From assembly GCA_036924085.1 (NCBI GenBank), contig JAVGWX010000012.1, positions 4,083,249 to 4,147,248 on the forward strand: a stretch of 64,000 nt of DNA, written 5' to 3'. The notes below the pieces were generated by a model, which did not search any database, was not told the origin of the DNA, and was given only the letters and a program-made list of their open reading frames with translations. The position numbers and the translations under genes were made by a program. Source of the stretch: Ariolimax columbianus. Its lineage: Eukaryota > Mollusca > Gastropoda > Stylommatophora > Arionidae. Shown piece by piece: positions 37,301 through 49,300 of the stretch (position 1 is the stretch's first letter; every line of letters starts with the position of its first letter).

Positions 37301-40300
37301 CTGGGGAAATCCAGCAGTGTTTGGGTCTTTGTGTGGGTCGTATGTGGGTCTTTGTGTGGGTCGTATGTGGGTCTTTGTGTGGGTCGTATGTGGGGCTTTG
37401 TGTGGGGCGTATGTGGGTTTTTGTGTGGGTCGTATGGGGGTCTTTGTGTGGGGCGTATGTGGGTCTTTGTGTGGGTCGTATGTGGGTTTTTGTGTGGGTC
37501 GTATGTGGGTCTTTGTGTGGGTCTTATGTGGGGCGTATGTGGGTCTTTATGTGGGACGAATGTGGGTCTTTATGTGGGGCGTATGTGGGTCTTTGTATTG
37601 GGCGTATGTGGGCCTTAGTGTGGGGCAAATGCATGTCTTTGTGTTGGGCGTATGTAGACCTTAGTGTGGGGCATATATGGGTTTTTGTGTGGGGCGTATG
37701 TGGGTCTTTGTGTTGGGCGTATGTGGGCCTTAGTGTAGGGCATATGTGGGTCTTTGTGTGGGGCGTATGTGAGTCTTTGTGTTGGGCATATGTGGGTCTT
37801 ATTGTGGGGCGTATGCGGGTCTTTGTGTTGGGTGTATGTGGGCCTTAGTATGAGGCATTTGTGGGTCTTTGTATGGGGCGAAGGTGGGCCTTAGTATAGG
37901 GAGTATGTGGGTCTTTGTGTGGGGCGTATGTGGGCCTTAATGTGGGCCGTATGTGGGTCTTTGTGTGAGGTGTATGTAGACCTTAGTGTGGGGGCGTATG
38001 TGGGTCTATGTGTGGGGCGTATGTGTGTCTTTGTGTGGGGCGTATGTGAGTCTTTGTGTGGAGCGTATGTGGGTCTTTATGTGGGGCGTATGTGGCTATA
38101 TGTGTGGGGCGTATGTGAGCCTTAGTGTAGGGTGTATGTAGTCTTTGTGTGGGGCGTATGTGGGTCTTTGTGTGGGGCGTATGTGGGCTTTAGTGTGGGG
38201 CGTATGTGGGTCTTTGTGTGGGGCGTATGTGAGCCTTAGTGTGGGACGTATGTGGGTCTTTGTGTGGAGCGTATGTGGGTCTTTGTGTGGGGCGTATGTG
38301 GGTCTTTGTATGGGGCGTTTGTGGGTCTTTGTGTGAGGCATATGTGGGTCTTTGTGTGGGGCGTATGTGGGCCTTAGTGTGGGACGTATGTGGGTCTTTG
38401 TGTGGAGCGTATGTGGGTCTTTGTGTGGGTCTTTGTATGGGGCGTATGTGGGTCTTTGTATGAGGCGTATGTGGGTCTTTGTATGGGGCGTATGTGGGTC
38501 TTTGTGTGAGGCGTGTGCAGGCCTTAGTGTCGGGCGAATGTGGGTCTTTGTGTGGAGCGTATGTGGGCCTTTTTGAAAAATAGATGGGTCAAGATGGCGC
38601 CGGACATGGTCGCAGTCGATTTCCCTCTTGATAAAACGGTGTTTTGTTTGTGTTTTCTATGATAACTCTCGGACTATTAACGTGATTCCTGGATATAAAT
38701 GTGCCGACTTGTGAATTAAGCATACTAATGTGAAAGAACTGATGCAACGAAGTATATAACAGTGTAGTTTTAGTCGTGAAAGGTAGACCAATGTGTACAG
38801 TTTCCATAGGACAAAGCGTGGCCGAAACTTGACCCGGTCAAAGGCTAGTGTCGCTCCCTGCTGTATCGTGACCCAGATAACGAAGGAGGTCATCCTGACC
38901 CCGTCAAACATACGGTACTTCAGAAAGGAGCTCATCGCGCTTCGATCAGCACACTACGTCCTTTCAAAATCAGATCTACATCTGTTGCGTGTGCTGAAAA
39001 TACACTTAACCGAGGAGGCATCGGAACTCACAAGTAAACAATCAAGGCAAAGACCAGAGGAACGAGAGGTGGAAGAAGAATACACAAACAAATGCACTCA
39101 GAAACAGATACCTGAAAGCTCCACCCCAGAGATAAAAGAGAAGGGAAGGGCTAACCGAGAAAATGAGGCACACGCTGACACCATACTGTCTTGCCTCTAG
39201 AACATGTTGAGTCCGGACGAGAGAGTGAGGAAGATCCTGCGCACATTTCCCTCACTATAAACACATTGCGCAACTCACGACATCACCCTACAGATCACAC
39301 CCTGACTAGCAGCTCGCAACTGGCAGGGCCCCCAAACTGCAGCGGCGGAACAGGCAGAAAACGATCACGAAAACTACCCATCACGGTTGCAGCATGGAAT
39401 GTCCGCACGCTACTGGACAACACAAAAGCAAACAGACCCGAACGACGGACAGCCCTGATCGCCAGGGAACTGGCTAGATACAACATCTGCATAGCTGCTC
39501 TGAGCGAGACACGACTGGCAGAGGAAGGGCAGATCACAGAAGAAGGAGCTGCTTATACTTTCTTCTGGAGCGGCCGCAGCAAAGAAGAACGCCGTGAAGC
39601 TGGAGTTGGCATTGCCAACAAGACCAACATGGTCGACAAGCTCACAAGCAGGCCCAGAGGAATTAATGACCGCCTGATTACACTGCGTCTCGCCCTAATA
39701 GGAGGGCGCCATGCAAAACTTATCAGTGCATTCGCACCCGCAATGACAAATCCTCAGGAAACAAAAGATAAGTTTTATGAGGACCTTGAGGCGCTCATCG
39801 CTGAAGTCCCCAAATCTGACAAACTGGTCATCCTCGGTGATTTTGACGCTAGGGTTGGCACAGACCATACAGCCTTGGAGGGGGCCATAAGCCGACATGG
39901 TATCGGAAAATGCAATAGTAACGGACTGCTCCTTCTGAGGACATGTGCCGCAAATGAACTACTCATTACAAACACAGCTTTCCGACTACCTGTCCGAAAT
40001 AGAACCACATGGATGCACCCAAGGTCCCACCACTGGCACCTCATTGACTACATTATCATCAGACGTAGGGATCGAGCGGATGCTATGGTAACGAAGAGCA
40101 TGTGTGGTGCAGAATGTTGGACCGACCATCGACTTGTCATTGCCAAGCTAAACTTCAAGATCCAGCCCAAAATGCGCCCCCAGGGAAAGAAACCACCGAG
40201 GAGGCTAAATGTCTCTCAGCTGAAATACGAACCCACGAGAGGAGGCTTCCAGGAAGAGCTTGAGGGTAAACTGTCTGAGCTTCGTTTTGAAAAGAACGAC

Positions 40301-43300
40301 ATCGAAGAGAACTGGGCATCATTGAGAAACACACTCTACGATACAGCTGTTAAACACATTGGCCCACTCACGCGCAAGCATAAGGACTGGTTTCATGAGA
40401 ACGATCTGGAAATACAGGGCCTTCTCGATGCAAAACATGAAGCGCACAGCGAATACCAGAGGGACACACCATCTCCGGCAGCAAAAGCTGCCTTCAATAC
40501 TGCTCGCAAAGCTGTCCAGACTAGGCTTAGAGAGATGCAAGACTCCTGGCTCAGCAAAAGAGCTGACGAAATTGAGATGTTCGCCGAGCGTCATGACACC
40601 AAACGGTTTTACGAGGCACTGAAAGCTCTCTACGGCCCACAGCCCTCTAGTAATACTCCAATTCGCAGTGCGGGTGGGGTACTGCTAACAGATAAGGCTC
40701 AGATTCTAGACAGATGGGCAGACCACTTCTGCAAAATACTAAACCACACATCGTCCATAAATGAAAAGGCCATCCGGCGAATGCCGCAGGTAGAACTGAA
40801 CCTGGCGTTGGGTGAAGTCATTACTGAGGAGGAAGTCGACAGGGCAATCAGTTCACTATCTATAGGAAAAGCTCCAGGAGCTGATGCAATCCCAGCAGAG
40901 GTATATAAGACAGCTGGCCCATCCCTCACCAGAAAGATCATTGAACTCTTCTGTCACATGTGGGCTGAAGAAAAAATTCCGCAGAAGCTAAAGGACGCCT
41001 CAATCGTTCACCTGTACAAAAGAAAAGGCAACCGTCAGGAATGCGACTATTTTCGTGGAATATCACTACTCTCCGTAGCAGGCAAGATCCTAGCGCGCTT
41101 ACTGCTAAACAGGCTTAACAAACATCTTGAACAAAGCCACCACCTCCCAGAAAGCCAATGTGGATTCAGAGCCGGAAGAGGAACAGTGGACATGATTTTT
41201 GCTGCTCGCCAAGTACAAGAGAAGTGTCGAGAACAAAATCAGGCCTTGTACACCAAATTTATTGATTTGACAAAGGCATTTGATACAGTAAACAGAGGAG
41301 GGTTGTGGGTGATAATGTCTAAGTTTGGCTGCCCCAACAAGCTCATAACAATGGTGAAACAGCTACACGAAGGCATGTGTGCTCGTGTACTGGACAGCGG
41401 TACAATCTCTAAAACGTTTCTAGTATCAAACGGAGTAAAACAAGGATGTGTACTCGCCCCGACTTTGTTCAGCATGATGTTCGCGGCCACGATGACAGAC
41501 GCCTTCAGATCATTGGAGCTTGGAATACCCATAAAGTACCGCACAGAGGGCAAGTTACTCAATTCCAGAAGAATGAAGGCCAAAACCAAAGTGGCTGGCG
41601 ACATAATCAGGGAACTTGTATTTGCTGACGACTGCGCTCTAATGAGCAACTCAGAACTGAACATGCAGGTTGGAATGGACCAGTTCTCTGCCTCATGCGA
41701 AAATTTTGGCCTGACCATAAATGCCAAAAAAAACAGAGGTCATGTACCAACCAGCACCAGGCATGCCGTACACAAAACCAGAGACTGCAGTCAGCGGGCA
41801 GACGTTGAATGCCGTAGACAAATTCACATATCTGGGCAGCACGCTGTCGAGATCTGTCAGCCTAGACGATGAGGTGGCAAGCAGAATAGCAAAGGCCAGC
41901 ACAGCCTTTGGTAGAATGCGCTCGATGGTCTGGGCACGTCGTGGCATCAGCGTCAAGACCAAAAAAAGTCTACCGTGCAACCATCATTCCAACCCTACTA
42001 TACGCTTGCGAAAGCTGGACTGTATACTCTGGACATGCAAGGAGGTTAAACCACTTCCACACAGGTTGCCTGAGGTGAATATTCCACATCCGATGGCAAG
42101 ATCGTGTCACTGACATCGAGGTTCTCTCGAGGGCTAACATGCCCAGCATACATGCACTGCTAGAAAAAGCACGACTAGGATGGGCCGGACACCTCGTCCG
42201 TATATCAGACGAGCGGTTCCCAAAGAAGCTTCTCTACGGCAAGCTGAGAGAGGGATGGCGCGAGAGAGGGCGCCCAAAGAAACGTTTTAAAGACGGTCTG
42301 AAGGACTCCCTAAAAAGTTGCCAGATAGACATCGACACCTGGGAATGTCTTGCGCAAAACAAATCTGACTGGAGAAGCGCAGTCAAATCGGGTGTAGCTG
42401 CCGGTGAAGACGACCGTGTTGTGAAAGCCCAGAACAGACGCGAGACGCGGAAATTAAGAGCAGAGGGAACACCATCCCCTTCTACAAACCTCGTGTGCCC
42501 GATATGTAGCAGATGTTTTCGTGCTCGCATTGGCCTGTTCAGCCACATGCGCACCCACACCCAACAGGGAAATCTGTGACAAGGATGATGTCGGCGGTCC
42601 TCATGGACAACGATGGACAGCTATTATTATGTGGGCCTTAGTGTGGGGCGTATGTGGGCCTTAGTGTGATGATGTAAAAGTGGCAGAGCTTTGAATGAAT
42701 GAAAGGATGCTTTGGTAAGTGTCTTAACTTAACGTCTTTATGCTGGTTTAGAAGACTCTGCAGAGTCTGTATTCAACCAGTTTCATAATGTTGAGTAGAT
42801 AAGTTGGTGAGTGAGTGAATGAATGAAAGAATGCTGTGGTAAGTGTCGTAATGAATAAGTAGATAAGTTGTTGAGTGAAGTAGAGCATGATGTTACAATT
42901 GAAGGAATCCGTTAGTGAACGAGGGAGTTAGTTGGAGACTGAGGTATTGAATGATTCCTTAAGTTTGTGAATTCGTTAGCGAATGTGTGAGTAAGTTGGC
43001 GAGTGAGAGGAATGAATGAGTGAGTAAGATAGTGTGTGAATTAGTCAATGAGTGAATAAGTCAGTGTGAATGTTAATGAATGTGTGGTGAAAATGCTAGT
43101 CGATTTGTGAGTCGGTGAATATGTGAGTATGTATTTGGTCAGTGAATGAGTGAGTGATGGGTGGAATAGTAAGAGAGATGGCGAATCAGTCATTCAAAAG
43201 TGAGCGACTAGGTTGGTGAATTTGTTAGTTAATAAGTGAATGTGTGTGTGAATCGGTCAATAACAAGTTTGTGTATGTGAATTACTGAGTGAATCAGTCA

Positions 43301-46300
43301 TTAATAAACGTTTGTATGTGGGTGAATGAGTAAATCATTTATTTATAAACGTTTGTATGTGAGTGAATGAGTGAATCAGTCATTAATAAACCGTGTGTAT
43401 ATGAGTGAATGAGTGAATCAGTCATTAATAAACGAGCGTATGTGAGTGAATGAGTGAATCAGTCATTAATAAGCGTGTGTATGGGAGTGAATGAGTGAAT
43501 CAGTCATTAATAAACGTGTGTATGTGAGTGAATGAGTGAATCAGTCATTAATAAACGTGTGTATGTGAGTGAATGAGTGAATCAGTCATTCATAAACGTG
43601 TGTATATGAATGAATGAGTGAATTAGTAAAAACGTTAGTGAGTGAATTATATAGAACAATAGCAAGTGAGCAGGCCAGTGAATGAATGAAAAAAAGTAGT
43701 ATCAAGAGAAAATGAAATTGAGTCTGACAGTGAGTGAATGAGTCAGTGAGTCTGACAGGGAGTGAATGAGTCAGTGAGTCTGACAATGAGTGAATGAGTC
43801 AGTGAGTCTGACAGGGAGTGAATGAGTCAGCGAGTCTGACAGTGAGTGAATGAATCAGAGAGTCTGACAGAGAGTGAATGAGTCAGTAAGTCTGACAGTG
43901 AGTTAATGAGTCAGTGAGTCTGACAGTAAATGAATGAGTCAGGGAGTCTGAAAGTAAGTGAATGAGTCAGCGAGTCTGAGAGTGAGTGAATGAGTCAGTG
44001 AGTCTGACAGTGAGTGAATGAGTCAGCGTGAGAGAGAATGAGTCGGTGTGGATGAGAATGAGATAGTGACCAACTGTGCAGCAAAGATGTATCAACTGCA
44101 AACAGAAGAAACATCCCCAAAGGATAGGGAAGACCATCTGAAGGACATCTCACACCCAAGCAGCAAGCAACTCACCGAACAGATCAGGTTCTTCCCACTG
44201 ACCGCCCTGAAGCACAAGGTGTTCGCCTCATCTGTGTCCGTGATACTAGCACATCCACCCTGGTTCAAGGCCACGGGAACCTCGTGCAGGCCATCCTGTT
44301 GGAAGGTGTCTGGAAGTAGAGCAACGTTTAGCATTGAGAGGAGGTTAGGTTCATAGCGGAGGTGTGGTTGGGGGGACTTTGCTAAGTGTGCAGTTCAGTA
44401 GGGTTTGGTGGGGGGGTCAAAGGGAATGGTGGAAGCCGCGAGTGAGGTGCGGGGGGGGGGGGGCAAGGGAATGGTAGGGGGCGGGGGCGAGTGGGTGAGA
44501 GAGGATGAAGGGTTTTTGGTGTGAGATATTCGTTGTCATTCTGATCTAGTAGCCGCCATGTTCTATCAAAGGTAGTTTTACCAACTTTTGTTCCAAATCC
44601 GATATCCCGCTCTTACCTGTTCCGTCTCGCTATTGCCAGCATACGAGAGCGGACACTTTCCCCCTCCTACTCCCCCCTGTGCACGCTGGCTAAACTAGGC
44701 GAGGGTAGCCGAATGATTTTCAATTCTCGGTCAATGTAGGTCTGTGTGTTGTTGCACGTGTAAGACAGGGTTGCGCCAAGGAGACCAGCTGTTGTTTCAA
44801 CGCTCAGGATGGCGACCATCGACAACGTGCAGTGGGGCGTGAGGAGCACGGCGAGACACATTATAAGCCCTGGCCATTAGCTACACCTGATGTCTTCTCT
44901 TGTCTTGTCTTCCTTTGTCTTGTCACTGGTTTTACATGAACGCATGTGAGAGCGTAAGAACAAACAATTGAGCAACTCTCCCCCACAATAAACCAAAGCA
45001 CCGCGCACGTAACTCTACCACCCATTCTTCTTCTTCTTCTTCTTCTTCGTACGCAGTCAGACAGTAACCATTATTTTTTCGAAAAAAGTGGCGGTCATCC
45101 TGATGCTGTCGACACTGCCATAGAGCTTGTCTTGCAGTTCCACTGGTGATGGCCACATCTGCTCTCTCTGATCCTCGTATGTCGGGCAGTTCTGCAGCAG
45201 ATGCTCAGCGGTCATTTTCTCGGTACCACACGGGCATTCGTCGGTACCACCTATCTTCAATTTGTTGAATAGGTGGTACCTCAGTCTATTGTGGCCTGTG
45301 CGGAGTCTGAAGACAACGACCTGCTCTCTTCTGTTCAACTGGTAATAGGCATCGTTTTTGGTGTAGCCAGTATGTTCGGTTTTCCATTTGGTCATGTATC
45401 TGGCTTTAATAAGCCGTTTTGACTCTTCGTACGTCATACTAGTATCTGTTTGTGGTAGTCTTGCACCTTCTTTTGCCAGTCTGTCTGCCTCCTCGTTGCC
45501 TTGGATGTTGCAGTGTGATGGGACCCACTGTACCACTACCCTTTTTGGTGCGGACTGCTGGCATAGTTGACAGAGTGCTGCTTTTAAGTCATTAAGCTCA
45601 GTGTTTTTCTGGCTTTTTAGCGCTGTGACTACGGCCAGAGCATCTGTAAGCAGGACTATATGGCTTTCATTTTCTGTATGTGTCATACCACCCATTCATC
45701 CACTAATCCTCCTAGATGGGTGGACAGCAGTGACGTTGCAGGTACTGTTGTAAGAGATGGAGGTTTACGGGTAATCATTAAGTCAAATGTTCAGTTCCTT
45801 GAATACTAGGATTGGGCACTCATCTGCTAGCCTGAGAGACAAGATATGTGCATGCCATGACATCAACCTCCAGTGTGAGAATTGGGATCGAGACAGTGAT
45901 CTCGGCTCTGAGGTGACTAGGCGATGCGTCTTAAATGAGATCCTCAACCGTCTCTGACTCCCAATTCTTTCTTCGGAAGGAACGGATGGGCTGACTGGGG
46001 TATTGGTGGATAGCTGATACAGAGGCATCAATCATTCGGGATCTGGAGTGGATCTATTGTCATGACCTTGCTGGAGTTTGCAGGAATGAAAGAACTTACA
46101 TTTTGACCTCTGGAGCACCAGCATTTGCGGATATTTCCAATTGACAGAGGCGACACTGAGATTGATCAAAGACTGCCTATTGAATGAAGACTCTGATCTT
46201 GATGAACCGGTGAAGCATCAATTGCAAAGTTTTGAAATAGGTCGCTGGTCAAGCAGAGAGAGATGTTTCAGAGATGATGGGACATGAATGTGTACAACCA

Positions 46301-49300
46301 GCGAGCTATGAGAACCATCAGTATCTACACTCATATCCATTTACTGAAAAGGACCTTTGCGTCTGTCCGGAGCGCAGTAACGTCATTCTTAAGGGAAAGA
46401 AACAGAACATATGTTGTTGTAGTGGATGACGTGTGGGAGGTTGCCATCCTGTATAGTTTGCCATTTCTTTACGGGATTTACTACGTACAAGTACAGTATT
46501 AGATGATTGACCATGTACAAGTACAGTATTAGATGATTGACCATGTACAAGTACAGTATTTGATGATTGACCATGTACAAGTACAGCATTAGATGATTGA
46601 CCATGTACAAGTACAGTATTAGATGATTGACCATGTACAAGTATAACATTGATCATGTACAAGTACAGTATTAGATGATTGACCATGTACAAGTACAGTA
46701 TTAGATGATTTACCATGTACAAGTAAAGCATTGCCATATACAAGTATAGCATTGACCATGTACAAGTACAGTATTAGATGATTGACCATGTACAAATACA
46801 GTATTTGATGATTGACCATGTACAAGTACAGCATTAGATGATTGACCATGTACAAGTACAGTATTAGATAATTGACCATGTACAAGTATAACATTGATCA
46901 TGTACAAGTACAGTATTAGATGATTTACCATGTACAAGTACAGTATTAGATGATTTACCATGTACAAGTACAGCTTTAGATGATTGACCATGTACAAGTA
47001 CAGTATTAGATGATTTACCATGTACAAGTACAGCATTGCCATGTACAAGTATAGCATTGACCGTGTACAAGTACATCATTGACCATGTACAAATATAGCA
47101 TTGACCGTATACAAGTACAGCATTGACCATGTTCAAGTATAGCATTGACCATGTACAAGTACAGCATTGATTATGAAAAATTATAGCATTGACCATGTAC
47201 ACGTACATCATAGACCATGTACAAGTATAGCATTGACCATGTGCAAGTATAGCATTGACAATGTACAAATATAGCATTGATCATGTACAAGTACAGCATT
47301 GACCCTGTATACGTACATTATTATGTGATCAACCGTGTAAACAGACATCAATAGGTGATTAACCGAGTACAGAGACAGCATTAGGTAATTGACCGTGTAC
47401 AGAAACAGCATTAGGTAATTTACCGCGTACAGAAACAACATTAGGTAATTGACCGTGTACAGAAACATCATTAGGTAATTGACCATGTACAGAAACAGCA
47501 TTAGGTAATTGACCGTGTACAGAAACATCATTAGGTAATTGACCGTGTACAGAAACAGCATTAGGTAATTGACCGTATACAGAAACAGCATTAGGTAATT
47601 GACCGTATACAGAAACAGCATTACGTGAGTCACCGTGTACAGAGATTGAAAGGGATTTGATTGATTGATTGATTGATTGATTGCTTGGGTTTCGATGGCA
47701 GTAACAAAGAACTCCTCATTAAAGGAAGAGTGCATGCTGGTGTGAGTCATCAAGGACCAAGCGATTTGTTGGTACATCTGACTTTCAATATCTCCATTGT
47801 CCGCAGGCACTGCTGATCGCCTTTCAGCTGACTAGCCTCACAGTCCTAGTGGTTTCTGAGACAGGCCATTGTTGGCTTCCTGGACGGTTGTGAGGGAGCT
47901 GACATCTTCTCTTGTGTAAATAACTATTGTCATCCAAACCAGGCTGTAAACTAATGGTTCCAGAAGTCCTTATTCGCTAGATGGGGTCTATCATAATGTA
48001 ATTGTTGACATATGGTCTGCCAATTGCAGTGATGGGTTTTATAAACAAATACATTCATTATAAAAACAAAAACAATGGGTAGTTCTCCCAATATGCCAGT
48101 CTTGGTTTCACATTCTATCATTCCTGTTTACATTCATTCTTAAACCAACAAAGCCTATAGAGTCAAGCCCTGAAAGTCGTCATACTGAATTATGTCACGA
48201 AACGGTACAGGACCCAAGAATCGAGGTCAGGAGGAACCTGCCTCTGGGCATCACTTGCCTTACATGAAGAAATGGGGTCTCTCAGACGGTGATACATGTG
48301 ACTGTAGGGCGGTACAAGATCCAGGTCATCTGATCATTTGTCCCAGCCTTCAGGATACATGTCACGAGAGGGACATGCCCAAGGCGAACGACAGGGCAAT
48401 TCAAGTCGCTGAACACTGGATGAGCGCTATATGATGGGTGCTTGGACAGGGAAAATACATATCAATGGCGTGTCTCAGATACGAGGCGGCAAACGTAAAA
48501 CAATTGGACATGCATAATGAATTACAAGAATTGGAAATGCATAATGAATTACCAGAATTGGAAGTTCCCCAGCTCAAAATCGTGCAAGTCGTCATGTCCA
48601 CAAGACCATTCATGGTGCTGTTATTGTAAGAACAGGCTGACCTCTGACAGCCATCAATATTGTCCAGCAGACTGATATAATTCTTGTCCATGTCGATGAA
48701 GGCTGTCCCGTCTGGACCTGGCATATATCAGCATACACACAAATAGATGTACTACAGATGCAGAATCAGGAAAACATTGAAATAACCAGTTACAGATCGT
48801 AGAATCTACAACCAATCAATCAGTCAAACAATGGATCTATCGATACCATACAGCTTCATGTCGAGCAAATGTCTTTAAGAAATACGTGTCAAGTCGTCAG
48901 AAGTGGACCTGTCTATATCTGTTGTAAAGTTTCTGTGTAGTAAGGTATCTACAGGGTGGAGTAGCTAGATCCATGCCCATCCCACTTAGTGGGCACTTAC
49001 GATGAGTAATCAGCACCAGGTGAGACATATTGGCTAAGACGCTACCTGTCGCCTTTGTTCATGCTCCTGCAAACATGATGTGTGATAGCAATTTCATAAA
49101 AGAGGTGGGTACCAACACATAGTGGTGAGATTTGCACTACAGTCAGGAGGACACAGTCAGGAGGACACAGTCAGGAGGACACAGTCAGGATTCTCAAGTG
49201 TAGCTCGGGATGTTAGAAGAGCCACTGTGACGTCACAAATAGTTAACTCAACTCGGCATGAGTACCTCCCAACACTACGACATGTCAGGCAGGTTACAAT

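Larger units (their letters stand above)
38572..42627 (+). mobile_element. Nearly complete LINE (RTE-like), 4056 bp
   Basis: Bounded by a 12 bp duplication inside the 23 bp minisatellite. It has a 5' leader of about 215 bp, two overlapping frames, a 48 bp 3' UTR and a short (TAT)n-type end. The 5' region is present and the 3' end includes the terminal zinc finger, so it appears full length rather than 5'-truncated. It is oriented opposite to the host gene, in intron 4. Three lesions disable it (see the ORF2 entry). Other fragments of the same or close families are at 6560-7112, 26579-27420 and 61380-64000. Confidence 0.85.

Noticed and set aside
44667..44861. Minus-strand frame with LLTPHC, considered as the His57 exon of the protease homologue
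   Set aside because: The residue-57 loop is already in exon 1 (LTAGIC), and exons 3 and 4 join in phase without this segment. No good donor in the needed phase.
47690..47810. Phase-compatible minus-strand frame considered as an exon with NGDIESQM at the Asp102 position
   Set aside because: Weak acceptor and no convincing donor. The exon at 48553-48717 joins exon 2 directly and contains both the 102 strand and the Cys136 motif.
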